NCBI RefSeq assembly: GCF_021654855.1
Contig: NZ_AP024202.1
Location: forward strand, 1,922,001-1,986,000
Origin: Thiomicrorhabdus immobilis
Lineage (GTDB): Bacteria > Pseudomonadota > Gammaproteobacteria > Thiomicrospirales > Thiomicrospiraceae
Direction: 5' to 3'
Length of the DNA stretch: 64,000 nucleotides
Of the stretch, positions 54,167-63,248 are shown one piece after another (within the stretch, counting starts at the first letter, position 1; each line of letters starts with the position of its first letter). Made by a program: the position numbers and the translations under genes. The notes beneath the pieces were generated by a model. The model was not told where the DNA came from and did not search any database. It worked only from the letters and a program-made list of their open reading frames with translations.

Positions 54167-55408
54167 ATGAAAAAGACTAAATTAGCTTTAGCAATCGCAA
54201 CAGCGGCATTTGCATCATCTGCAATGGCTACAAACGGAACAAACATGACAGGTGTTGGCGCACAGTCTTCTGCAATGGGTGGAACAGGTGTTGCAGCTTA
54301 TTACGGTGCAGAAAACGTAATCGTTAACCCTGCAATGATCGGTAAATCAACAGGAACTGAGTTTTCTTTTGGTGGTACTTTATTTAAACCTAGCGTAAGC
54401 AATGATGGTATCTCAGATGCCGCTCAAGAAATGCAAGACAGTGCTGCGGATACTTTCGTAATCCCTTCAGTATCGTTAACTAGCCGAATCAGCGATACTT
54501 TGACTTTTGGTATTGGCATGTACGGGACTTCAGGTATGGGTGTTGACTACTCCGCTTATGAATTTAATGGCGGAGCAGGCGTATACGATCAATTCGAAGC
54601 TCAATCAAATCTTCAGATTATGCGTTTTGTACCAACTTTAGCATACAATGAAGCTAACTTTGGTATTGGTTTCTCGCCAATCATTCAATACGGTGCATTG
54701 GATATCCATTATAACGGTGCTGCTCTAGCAGCAGGTAAAGTTGGAAGCGGAATGTCTTCAGACTTAGGATTTGGCTATAGCATTGGTGGTTACTTTGATG
54801 CAACGGAAGATTTAACTGTAGCAGCAAGCTATACTTCTGCAATCAGCATGAAATATGATAACCAACTCTCTGTAGCATCAACTCCATTTGCCGGCTTTTT
54901 AGGTGCTGCTTTTGAAGATGATCTAGAGCAACCAGCAGAACTTAAAGCAGGAATCGCCTACAAGATGGGGAACATCACACTTACTGGTGACTATAAACAA
55001 ATTAAGTGGTCTGAGACAAAAGGTTATGGTGATTTCGGCTGGGAAGATCAGAATGTTATCGCAATTGGTGCTAAGTACCAGGGCAACGGTTACTGGCTAG
55101 GCGCAGGCTTCAACAAAGCAGACAATCCTATCAAAAAACAAGATGGTGCCACTCCAGATGGAGCTGTAATCAACATGTTTAACAACATCTTCTTTCCAGC
55201 AACTACTGAACAACACATCTCAATTGGTGGTGGTTATAACTTAACTAAAAATGTAGCAATTGATGCGGCGATTGTTATTGCACCTGAAGTTAAAACAACA
55301 GTTGATACTTCTTTCATAACAAATGCACTTGGCGGAGCTCCAACTTCAACCAATACTACTAAGCACTCTCAAAATGCTTACACTGTATCTGTACGTTACA
55401 ACTTCTAA
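54167..55408 (+). CDS. FadL/OmpP1-family outer-membrane transport protein
   Basis: 413 residues. A signal peptide (about 1-21, ending AMATN) is followed by the NPA-containing segment (GAENVIVNPAMIGKS near residue 47) that marks FadL-type hydrophobic substrate channels. Glycine- and aromatic-rich strands to a C-terminal Phe (VRYNF) support a 14-strand outer-membrane barrel. It may take up fatty acids or other hydrophobic compounds. It is followed by its own strong terminator. Confidence 0.92.
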   Translation: MKKTKLALAIATAAFASSAMATNGTNMTGVGAQSSAMGGTGVAAYYGAENVIVNPAMIGKSTGTEFSFGGTLFKPSVSNDGISDAAQEMQDSAADTFVIPSVSLTSRISDTLTFGIGMYGTSGMGVDYSAYEFNGGAGVYDQFEAQSNLQIMRFVPTLAYNEANFGIGFSPIIQYGALDIHYNGAALAAGKVGSGMSSDLGFGYSIGGYFDATEDLTVAASYTSAISMKYDNQLSVASTPFAGFLGAAFEDDLEQPAELKAGIAYKMGNITLTGDYKQIKWSETKGYGDFGWEDQNVIAIGAKYQGNGYWLGAGFNKADNPIKKQDGATPDGAVINMFNNIFFPATTEQHISIGGGYNLTKNVAIDAAIVIAPEVKTTVDTSFITNALGGAPTSTNTTKHSQNAYTVSVRYNF

Positions 55409-55437
55409 TTCTTAATTGAATCATTAGTTAAACTTTT

Positions 55438-55471
55438 AAGCCGCGCTAGAGAACTAGCGCGGCTTTTTTAT
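55438..55471 (+). terminator. Intrinsic terminator of the FadL-like gene
   Basis: 12-bp stem (AAGCCGCGCTAG with CTAGCGCGGCTT) with an AGAA loop and a following T-run. Confidence 0.96.
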
Positions 55472-55661
55472 TGTCTATTTTTCACCTAAGTTACCAGGCC
55501 TTTATACCCACTTTCGGAATATGGCAACTATTTAACATCCTTATTCAACCCACACACTCTCGTCATAAATTTTTAATTGAATTATTAAAATCCCATATTG
55601 TGTTTTATCTATTTTGTGAATACTATTCACTTAACAGCAATACTCTTATGGAAGTGTTTTT

Positions 55662-56510
55662 ATGGCAAATGTTTTAATTGCAGGATGTGGTGATATCGGC
55701 TGTCAACTAGGCTCTTTATTGGCACAGCAGAATCACACAATTTACGGCATTCGCCGCAATATTGAAGAGATTCCTGATTCTATTTCACCGATTCAAGCGG
55801 ACTTGGCTTTTAGCCTTCCTGAATTGCCTGATAACATAGATTATGTTTTTTACATTGCCGCAGCGGGCAAATATAAAGATTCGGCTTATTATCAAGCCTA
55901 TGTTTTAGGGGTTAAACACACCTTAGAAGCGATTAAAAACCACAATATCAAACGTGTCTTTTTCATCTCTAGCAGCTCGGTATTTGGTCAAAGCGAGGGT
56001 GAAAAAGTGGATGAAGACAGCCCCACGACCGATTCAAACTTTTCGACCCGACGCTTACTGGAAGGTGAGGAATTGATTTTGAATAGCCATTTTCCATCAA
56101 CCATCATTCGTTTTGGCGGTATTTACGGACCAGGTAGAACACATTTGATTGATTTGGTACAGGCAGGGAAAGTGCATTGTATGGAAGATGTGTGGAGTAA
56201 TCGTATTCACTCGGATGACTGTGTAGGCATGCTCGCCCATCTTATGAATTACGATATTAAAAACCCAGAGAAATTGGAATCGCTCTATATTGGTGTAGAC
56301 AACCAACCGACCCCCTCTTGCGAAGTGTATGACTGGTTAGCGGAACAGCTTTGTGTCCCCGATGTTGAGCACATTGAACCTAAAGAGTCTTCACGCCAGA
56401 TGCGTAGCAATAAACGTTTATCGAATGCTCGCATCAGAGCAACCGGCTATGAAATGATTTACCCGACTTATCAAGACGGTTACCAAGCCATTTTGGATGC
56501 CATGGAATAA
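55662..56510 (+). CDS. NAD(P)-dependent epimerase/dehydratase-like SDR protein (YeeZ-like)
   Basis: 282 residues. An extended short-chain dehydrogenase fold with an N-terminal Rossmann motif LIAGCGDIGCQLG at residues 5-17 and FFISSSSVFGQSEG near 107. The expected Tyr of the usual Y-x3-K is replaced by a TRRLLEGE segment, so catalysis may differ. This is the YeeZ-like group, whose function is not established. A GGAAG ribosome-binding site precedes the ATG. The terminator of the preceding FadL-like gene isolates it. Confidence 0.8.
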   Translation: MANVLIAGCGDIGCQLGSLLAQQNHTIYGIRRNIEEIPDSISPIQADLAFSLPELPDNIDYVFYIAAAGKYKDSAYYQAYVLGVKHTLEAIKNHNIKRVFFISSSSVFGQSEGEKVDEDSPTTDSNFSTRRLLEGEELILNSHFPSTIIRFGGIYGPGRTHLIDLVQAGKVHCMEDVWSNRIHSDDCVGMLAHLMNYDIKNPEKLESLYIGVDNQPTPSCEVYDWLAEQLCVPDVEHIEPKESSRQMRSNKRLSNARIRATGYEMIYPTYQDGYQAILDAME

Positions 56511-56588
56511 AAAACCTGAAATAAAAGTTTTTCAGACAAACCAGAGTGGCTTTATATTTTCAAACAATGTAAAGCCAACTCCAACCCA

Positions 56589-57068
56589 CTACTCTTTCTT
56601 ATCAAGTACTTCACCTTCTAAGACCTCACCTTTCAAAGTTTTATGCGTTTGTGTTGCTTTTTCTGACCACTCACCTTCATATACCGAATCTCTGGTTTGG
56701 TAACGATAACGCCCTGATGACTGCATCCCTTTAACACTCTGTTTAATCAAAAAACGGCGTATAAACGGCACTAAAAACAGCAAACCGATTGAATCGGAAA
56801 TCAAGCCTGGAAAAAACAGAAACACCCCACCCAAAAAGATAAAGACCCCTTCGAGCATACTGGTTTGTGGCGACTTACCCGCCGCCATTTCCATCTGCGC
56901 ATTCTGCAAAGTCGCAATACCTTGGCTTCGCATCAAAAACACACCTAAAACGGCGGTGAAGATCGTCAATAAAACCGTTGGCAGGGCTCCAATGACATTA
57001 CCAACCTGAATTAAAAAATACAATTCAATCAGGGGTACAACAAATAAAAGTAAAAATAAAATTCGCAT
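56589..57068 (-). CDS. fxsA: FxsA family membrane protein
   Basis: 159 residues with three or four membrane helices in the first 110 residues (LIELYFLIQVGNVIGALPTV near 13, then GVFIFLGGVFLFFPGLISD near 73). FxsA proteins are small inner-membrane proteins linked in E. coli to exclusion of phage T7. The C-terminal tail is hydrophilic. Convergent with the SDR gene. Confidence 0.9.
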   Translation of the reverse strand: MRILFLLLFVVPLIELYFLIQVGNVIGALPTVLLTIFTAVLGVFLMRSQGIATLQNAQMEMAAGKSPQTSMLEGVFIFLGGVFLFFPGLISDSIGLLFLVPFIRRFLIKQSVKGMQSSGRYRYQTRDSVYEGEWSEKATQTHKTLKGEVLEGEVLDKKE

Positions 57069-57312
57069 TTGCGGCTCTCTAGGGTCTATTCGGTAAATAA
57101 GAAATTCAATGTAACCAAATTATTGTTCAAAAGCATTGAGGTAAACTTAATCTTCATGATTAAACGATTAAGCGCACTTTATTAAACAACATAAAAGATT
57201 ATAATTGCTGAACTAAAATTAACTCGCTTAACAAAAAACATCCAGTCTTTTTTTAATAGGGTTAAAACGGACTTTTTCAAGCTTCATTTCCAGCATAGGG
57301 TACAAGAACATT

Positions 57313-59586
57313 ATGGTCTTAGAAAAAATTAAACCGAACGCAATCATTGGTAACCACTACAAGAACTTAATTAGCTCTATTTTCATGATTCTGCTAACCG
57401 CGTTTTCATTCACCAGCTATGCGGCCGATGAACTGCTTGAAGTGGACGATGCTTTTGTTTTGCAACAACCCATGGTGGACAATCAAGCCATCCAAGTCCA
57501 TTGGAAAATCGCTGACGACTATAAACTCTATAAAGATAAGATCAGTGTTACCGCCAGCAACATCACTTTAGCTGAAGCACAATTTTCCAAAGCGGAAACC
57601 GTTGATGATGCCCTATTTGGTAAAAGTGAGGTGTTTCACGGTTCGGCATCGGTCACTATTCCATACACAGGTACGGCTAATACAACAGAATTAACCGTAA
57701 AATATCAGGGGTGTGCAGATAAAATCGGAGTTTGTTACCCGCCACAAACTCGTACCTTTACGGTAGCTCTGCCTAGTCAAACCATCTCTGACAATCAAAC
57801 TGGCAGTCAAAACTTCGGTTCTTTATCCGCTTTAAACAACTTCTTAAAACAGGACAATGAGCAGCCGGAACTATTGGACGCTGAAGACGCCTTTGCATTT
57901 AGCCACTCAATTCAAAATGGCCAGCTTGAACTAAACTGGAACATCGCCAAAGATTATCATCTTTATCAAGATAAAATAAAAGCGTCCGTAGTTAAAGGTA
58001 ATGCCACCTTACAAACCCTGAAGTTACCAAAAGCAGAATTGATTGATGACGAGTTATTTGGTAAAACCATGGTTTATCATGGCCAATTCTCTGCCTCTCT
58101 ACCTATTGCAGAAATCAAAGATAAAGCCACCATTCAAATTGAATACCAGGGCTGTTCAGCGGCTTCCGGTGTCTGTTATCCGCCAGTCAAAAAACAGATT
58201 GAAATTGATGCCAAAAACATCAATACCGACGTTTCAACCGAGATTGCACAACCAGCCATCACCGCGGATAACGCAAGTAACACTGAGCAACTCTCTGAAA
58301 CCGATCAAATTGCAGACACCTTAAAAAACAGCAGTGTCTGGATTGTGATAGCGACCTTCTTCATCTTTGGCTTGTTACTGGCATTCACTCCTTGTGTCTT
58401 CCCAATGATTCCAATCCTTTCGAGCATTATTGTTGGCCAAGGCGACCAGTTGACCACACGCCGCGCTTTTGTGATGTCCTTGGTTTATGTACTGGCTATG
58501 TCGGTCACTTATACGGTGGCCGGAGTACTTGCAGGCATATTTGGTGAGAACCTACAGGTGGCTTTCCAAAACCCATGGATTATTGGTAGCTTTGCGGTCA
58601 TTTTCATTCTGCTTGCCTTCTCGATGTTTGGCTTCTATGAACTCCAATTACCGAGCAGTTTACAATCCAAACTCACCAACATCTCCAATAAACAGCAAGG
58701 TGGAACCCTAACCGGGGTTGCCATTATGGGCTTTTTATCGGCATTGATTGTAGGCCCTTGTGTTGCTCCCCCACTTGCTGGAGCATTGATTTATATCGGT
58801 CAAACCGGTGATGCGTTACTAGGTGGAACCGCCCTCTTCGCGATGAGTATGGGAATGGGATTACCACTATTATTGCTTGGAACGTCTGCTGGGAAACTTC
58901 TGCCAAGAGCGGGAGCCTGGATGGACAATGTCAAAGCCGTGTTTGGAGTGATGTTAATCGGTATTGCCATCTGGATGGCTGAACGCATTGTGCCAGCAGA
59001 AGTCGCTATGTTGAGCTGGGCTTTACTGTTCATTATCTCAGCGGTTTATCTAGGTACATTTGAAACCAGCAACGGTAAAACGGGTTGGGCAAAATTGGCT
59101 AAAGGCTTTGGAATTGCACTCTTCCTCTATGGCGCCATGATTTTGGTGGGGCTATTAGGTGGTAGCAAACAGATGTTTCAACCTTTGAAAGTCTTTCAAG
59201 GTGGGGGGATAGGTGTACAAAGCCAGTCAGAACACTTAAGCTTTAAAACCATTAAGTCACAAGGCGACCTTGAGGCGGAACTGGCTAAAGGCAACCCAGT
59301 GATGCTCGACTTCTATGCCGATTGGTGCATCAGTTGCAAAGAGATGGAAGCCCTAACCTTTACCGATGCAGGCGTGCATGCCGCCCTTAAAGGCGTGACA
59401 TTACTGCAAGCGGATGTGACCGCTAATGATGCCACTGATAAAGCGTTGATGAAACAGTTTGGCATTATTGGCCCACCGGCAATTCTATTCTTCAACACCG
59501 CTGGAACAGAACAAAAAGCACAGAGAGTGGTTGGATTTAAGAAAGCTGAAGACTTTACCCAAAACATCAATAAGGCTTTTAAATAG
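57313..59586 (+). CDS. dsbD: Thiol:disulfide interchange protein DsbD with duplicated N-terminal domain
   Basis: 757 residues, against about 565-600 in typical DsbD. A signal peptide (about 18-38) leads to two tandem copies of the periplasmic alpha domain: residues about 40-155 with Cys 134 and 141 (GCADKIGVCYPP) and about 182-300 with Cys 281 and 288 (GCSAASGVCYPP). The membrane core has Cys 361 (FTPCVFP) and Cys 483 (GPCVAPP). The C-terminal thioredoxin domain has CISC (Cys 672/675). It passes electrons from cytoplasmic thioredoxin to periplasmic partners. The extra alpha domain has its own Cys pair, so it is probably active. Confidence 0.95.
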   Translation: MVLEKIKPNAIIGNHYKNLISSIFMILLTAFSFTSYAADELLEVDDAFVLQQPMVDNQAIQVHWKIADDYKLYKDKISVTASNITLAEAQFSKAETVDDALFGKSEVFHGSASVTIPYTGTANTTELTVKYQGCADKIGVCYPPQTRTFTVALPSQTISDNQTGSQNFGSLSALNNFLKQDNEQPELLDAEDAFAFSHSIQNGQLELNWNIAKDYHLYQDKIKASVVKGNATLQTLKLPKAELIDDELFGKTMVYHGQFSASLPIAEIKDKATIQIEYQGCSAASGVCYPPVKKQIEIDAKNINTDVSTEIAQPAITADNASNTEQLSETDQIADTLKNSSVWIVIATFFIFGLLLAFTPCVFPMIPILSSIIVGQGDQLTTRRAFVMSLVYVLAMSVTYTVAGVLAGIFGENLQVAFQNPWIIGSFAVIFILLAFSMFGFYELQLPSSLQSKLTNISNKQQGGTLTGVAIMGFLSALIVGPCVAPPLAGALIYIGQTGDALLGGTALFAMSMGMGLPLLLLGTSAGKLLPRAGAWMDNVKAVFGVMLIGIAIWMAERIVPAEVAMLSWALLFIISAVYLGTFETSNGKTGWAKLAKGFGIALFLYGAMILVGLLGGSKQMFQPLKVFQGGGIGVQSQSEHLSFKTIKSQGDLEAELAKGNPVMLDFYADWCISCKEMEALTFTDAGVHAALKGVTLLQADVTANDATDKALMKQFGIIGPPAILFFNTAGTEQKAQRVVGFKKAEDFTQNINKAFK

Positions 59587-59610
59587 GCGCTCTAAATCAC
59601 TGTTGATTTC

Positions 59611-59653
59611 ACAATGGTAGTTAAACCTGAAGCACTGCTTTAACTACCATTGT
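59611..59653. repeat. 15-bp inverted repeat downstream of dsbD
   Basis: Perfect arms (ACAATGGTAGTTAAA at 59611-59625 and its complement at 59639-59653) around 13 bases. There is no T-run after it, so it is either a weak or rho-assisted terminator for dsbD or another structural element. Confidence 0.75.
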
Positions 59654-59840
59654 TCACCCACTCTTTCTTACACAATCCTCTTCTCAGTTTTTCTGACGTT
59701 TATTGCAACTTCAAAACAGAACGCATCTTTTCATGCAAAATACCTAATGTTTTTATTGTTATTTACATAGAGATATCAAAGCAGTTACGTTATAATTCAG
59801 CCATTCAATTTACGTGTATAAACAGCTTAAAAGGCAAGTT

Positions 59841-60281
59841 ATGGCAACGATTCTGGTAATTAATGGACCAAACCTCAATATGTTGGGGCGTAGAGAGCCT
59901 GAAATCTATGGTTCAGAAACATTGGATGACATAATTGAAGGTTTGATTGAGCTTGCTGACGAATACAATGTTCGCTTATTCGACTTTCAAAGCAATGCTG
60001 AGCATGAGATTGTTGAGCGTATCCACCAAGCAATGGATGACGGCACCAACTATATCATCATCAACCCCGCCGCTTTCACCCATACCAGCGTTGCCATTCG
60101 TGATGCGTTAGCCACAATTAATGTGCCTTTTATTGAAGTGCACTTGTCTAACGTCTATAAACGTGAAGCTTTTAGAAAACATTCTTACTTTTCGGATATT
60201 GCTGATGGCGTGATTGCAGGCTTGGGAACCAAAGGTTACCAATTGGCCTTTGAAGCGGCGATTGAAAAACTGGAAGCCTAA
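59841..60281 (+). CDS. aroQ: Type II 3-dehydroquinate dehydratase
   Basis: 146 residues from the ATG at 59841 (AAGG upstream; a longer frame from 59814 adds nine residues and lacks homology). It catalyses the third shikimate-pathway step. [17 protein letters not shown] at residues 8-24 supplies catalytic Arg and Tyr, and the [17 protein letters not shown] near 73 and [20 protein letters not shown] near 100 complete the active site. First gene of the aroQ-accB-accC group, the usual proteobacterial arrangement. Confidence 0.95.
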   Translation: MATILVINGPNLNMLGRREPEIYGSETLDDIIEGLIELADEYNVRLFDFQSNAEHEIVERIHQAMDDGTNYIIINPAAFTHTSVAIRDALATINVPFIEVHLSNVYKREAFRKHSYFSDIADGVIAGLGTKGYQLAFEAAIEKLEA

Positions 60282-60386
60282 AACCAAACAAAACCAGCGT
60301 AAAACAACCCTATATAAAAAACTTAAGATTTAACCCAGTATCTCGTGCAAATACTTGATACCTAAAATAAGAACAGAGGATACACC

Positions 60387-60851
60387 ATGGATATTCGTTC
60401 AATTCGTAAATTAATTGAAATTGTAGAACAGTCAGATATTGCTGAAATTGAAATCAAAGAAGGCGAACACAACATTCGTATCTCTCGCAGCAAAGAACAA
60501 GTGATTGTTTCTGCACCGATGGCAGCCGCTCCAGCACCTGTTGCGGCACCTGCTCCAGTCACAGCGGCGCCTTCTGCTACAGCTCCAGTAGCAGAAGCGG
60601 CGTCTTCAGAAGCAAACGGTCATAAAGTGACTTCTCCAATGGTCGGTACTTTCTACTCAGCACCATCTCCTGATGCTGGTCCTTTCGTTAAGGTTGGCGA
60701 CAAGGTTTCTGAAGGTGATACATTATGTATTATCGAAGCGATGAAAATCATGAACCCTATCGAATCGGATAAAATTGGAACAGTAAAACAAATCGTTGCA
60801 GTCAACGGTGAGCCAGTTGAATTTGGTCAAACACTATTCGTAATCGAATAA
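60387..60851 (+). CDS. accB: Acetyl-CoA carboxylase biotin carboxyl carrier protein
   Basis: 154 residues. An Ala/Pro-rich linker (about 45-75) joins the N-terminal part to the biotinyl domain, whose biotinylated Lys lies in EAMKIMNPI near residue 120. It carries CO2 to acetyl-CoA in fatty acid synthesis. Followed 11 bp later by accC. Confidence 0.96.
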   Translation: MDIRSIRKLIEIVEQSDIAEIEIKEGEHNIRISRSKEQVIVSAPMAAAPAPVAAPAPVTAAPSATAPVAEAASSEANGHKVTSPMVGTFYSAPSPDAGPFVKVGDKVSEGDTLCIIEAMKIMNPIESDKIGTVKQIVAVNGEPVEFGQTLFVIE

Positions 60852-60862
60852 GGAATAGCAAT

Positions 60863-62212
60863 ATGATCGAAAAAATCCTAATTGCTAACCGTGGGGAAAT
60901 TGCCCTTCGCGTTTTAAGAGCCTGTAAAGAGTTAGGCATTAAAACCGTTGCGGTTCACTCAACGGCTGACGCTGATTTAAAGCATGTATTATTGGCTGAC
61001 GAGTCTGTTTGTATCGGGCCTCCAGCCTCAACCAACAGCTACCTAAATATGGCGGCCATCATTTCCGCTGCCGAAGTAACCGATGCCGAAGCCATCCACC
61101 CAGGATATGGTTTCCTTTCCGAAAACGCCGACTTTGCAGAACGTGTTGAAGAAAGCGGTTTCCGTTTTATTGGTCCTAAAGCCGAAACCATCCGCATTAT
61201 GGGTGACAAGGTATCTGCCATTCGTGCCATGAAAGCGGCTGGCGTTCCAACGGTTCCTGGTTCTGGCGGCCCGCTGGGGGATGACGATGCTGAAAACCAC
61301 CGCATTGCTAAAGAGATTGGCTATCCAATCATCATCAAAGCATCTGGTGGTGGTGGTGGTCGTGGTATGCGTGTTGTACACACTGAAGCGAACTTACTGA
61401 AATCTATCCAATTGACCAAATCCGAAGCGGGTAGTTTCTTTGGTAACCCTGAAGTTTACATGGAAAAATTCTTAGAGAACCCACGCCATGTAGAGATTCA
61501 GGTATTAGCCGATGGTCAAGGCAATGCGGTTCACCTTGGTGAACGTGATTGCTCAATGCAGCGTCGTCACCAAAAAGTGGTTGAAGAAGCGCCAGCGCCT
61601 GGTGTAACCGAAGAACAGCGTAATAAAATCGGTGCGGCCTGTGTTAAGGCTTGTATTGAAATCAACTACCGTGGTGCGGGGACATTTGAGTTCCTATATG
61701 AAAACGGTGAGTTCTACTTTATTGAGATGAACACCCGTTTACAGGTTGAGCATTGTGTTACCGAAATGGTTACCGGCATTGACCTGGTTAAAGCACAGAT
61801 TGAAGTTGCCGCTGGCTTACCATTAAGCCTTAAACAGGAAGACATCAAACTGACCGGTCACGCTATCGAGTGCCGTGTGAATGCTGAAAACCCGGCTAAA
61901 AACTTTATGCCATCGCCTGGTAAAATCGAAAGATTACACCTACCAGGCGGCCTAGGGGTTCGTTGGGATTCTCACATCTATACTGGCTACTCAGTACCAC
62001 CACACTACGATTCAATGATTGGTAAGCTGATCTGTTTCGGTAGTTGTCGTGATACCGCGATTGCCCGTATGGACAGTGCTTTAAGTGAAATGGTGATTAA
62101 AGGTATCGATACCAATATCCATCTACAGCGCGAAATCATGAATGATGGTGGCTTCCAAGACGGTGGTCGCAACATTCACTATTTAGAAGAGCGTTTAGAA
62201 CACTTAGTTTAA
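60863..62212 (+). CDS. accC: Acetyl-CoA carboxylase biotin carboxylase subunit
   Basis: 449 residues, the standard AccC length. It carboxylates biotin on AccB using ATP and bicarbonate. [18 protein letters not shown] at residues 8-25, the Gly-rich ATP loop [13 protein letters not shown] near 161, the EEAPAPG segment near 240, and the [16 protein letters not shown] catalytic region near 285 are all present. Co-transcribed with accB. Confidence 0.97.
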   Translation: MIEKILIANRGEIALRVLRACKELGIKTVAVHSTADADLKHVLLADESVCIGPPASTNSYLNMAAIISAAEVTDAEAIHPGYGFLSENADFAERVEESGFRFIGPKAETIRIMGDKVSAIRAMKAAGVPTVPGSGGPLGDDDAENHRIAKEIGYPIIIKASGGGGGRGMRVVHTEANLLKSIQLTKSEAGSFFGNPEVYMEKFLENPRHVEIQVLADGQGNAVHLGERDCSMQRRHQKVVEEAPAPGVTEEQRNKIGAACVKACIEINYRGAGTFEFLYENGEFYFIEMNTRLQVEHCVTEMVTGIDLVKAQIEVAAGLPLSLKQEDIKLTGHAIECRVNAENPAKNFMPSPGKIERLHLPGGLGVRWDSHIYTGYSVPPHYDSMIGKLICFGSCRDTAIARMDSALSEMVIKGIDTNIHLQREIMNDGGFQDGGRNIHYLEERLEHLV

Positions 62213-62236
62213 GCAATACTGCTGTCTTAAGTGAAT

Positions 62237-62271
62237 AACCACGAAGATACTTTGTGTCTTCGTGGTTTTTA
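62237..62271 (+). terminator. Intrinsic terminator between accC and prmA
   Basis: 11-bp stem (AACCACGAAGA with TCTTCGTGGTT) and T-run, just before the prmA start; it may attenuate or separate prmA from accBC. Confidence 0.85.
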
Positions 62272-62304
62272 CATTTTAATCATTCCCAAATTCTAGGAAC
62301 TCTC

Positions 62305-63204
62305 ATGGCTTGGATTCAAATCAATACCATCGTTGAAGAAGCATTAGCTGAACCTCTATCTGACGCACTCATGGAAGCGGAAGCCGCTTCGGTCACTTTT
62401 GAAGACGCAAAGGATCAACCTATTTTCGAACCCGAAATCGGCACGACGCCTATTTGGGGAGTGACCAAAGTGGTCGGGTTATTTGATGCCGAGGTAGACA
62501 GTAAAGCGGTGATTGAGTTATTAACTCAAATCATTCCACAAGTTCCAGCCGAACAATATAAAGTCGAGCAATTAGAAGATAAAGACTGGATTCGCGCTTG
62601 GATGGACCAATTCAAACCGATGCAGTTTGGTGACAACCTTTGGATTGTGCCAAGTTGGTGTGAACCTCCGCAACCCGAAGCGATCAACTTAATGCTTGAC
62701 CCTGGTATGGCCTTTGGTACAGGAACCCACCCTACGACTTCACTCTGTTTGACTTGGTTGGATCAAAACGCGCCTCAAGGCTTAAACGTGATCGATTATG
62801 GTTGTGGTTCTGGGGTTTTGGCTTTAGCGGCCAAAAAGCTAGGCGCTGAAAACGTGAAAGGCACAGACATTGATCCACAAGCGATTACCGCCAGCCAGCA
62901 AAATGCGGAACGCAATAATGCACAGATTGAATTCGCTTTGGTCAAAGAGTTTCACTCTGAACCGGCTGACTTAATCGTCGCCAATATCTTAGCCGGGCCA
63001 CTTAAGGAACTTTCACCTGAATTTGATAGATTGTTGAAACCTGGCGGAACTTTGGTGCTTTCTGGATTACTGTCGAACCAGGCTCAAGACCTTGTTAAAC
63101 ACTATAAAACGGTCGGCATTGAACTGGATAGCATGCAAACACAAGAAGAATGGGGTCTTTTAGCCGGTAAAAAATTGGCTAAAAAAACCTACCAGGCCTG
63201 GTAG
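62305..63204 (+). CDS. prmA: Ribosomal protein L11 methyltransferase
   Basis: 299 residues from the ATG at 62305 (AGGAA seven bases upstream). A longer frame from 62254 would pass through the terminator. PrmA trimethylates ribosomal protein L11. The SAM motif VIDYGCGSGVLALAAKKLGA lies near residue 165; GTGTHPTTSLCL near 140 and VANILAGPL near 225 are diagnostic. Its last codons and stop are made by an exact copy of the palindrome (T-Y-Q-A-W-stop). dusB follows. Confidence 0.95.
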   Translation: MAWIQINTIVEEALAEPLSDALMEAEAASVTFEDAKDQPIFEPEIGTTPIWGVTKVVGLFDAEVDSKAVIELLTQIIPQVPAEQYKVEQLEDKDWIRAWMDQFKPMQFGDNLWIVPSWCEPPQPEAINLMLDPGMAFGTGTHPTTSLCLTWLDQNAPQGLNVIDYGCGSGVLALAAKKLGAENVKGTDIDPQAITASQQNAERNNAQIEFALVKEFHSEPADLIVANILAGPLKELSPEFDRLLKPGGTLVLSGLLSNQAQDLVKHYKTVGIELDSMQTQEEWGLLAGKKLAKKTYQAW

Positions 63205-63208
63205 GTTT
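63185..63208. repeat. 24-bp perfect palindrome over the prmA stop codon
   Basis: Core ACCAGGCCTGGT at 63191-63202, flanked by AAACCT and AGGTTT. The prmA TAG stop (63202-63204) lies in it. Confidence 0.97.
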
Positions 63209-63248
63209 GGTTTCCAAGACAACAACAGACTAATATAAAATTTCGACT

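Noticed and set aside
62254-62304. The upstream start for prmA
   Set aside because: The added codons lie in the accC-prmA terminator, and a good ribosome-binding site precedes the ATG at 62305.
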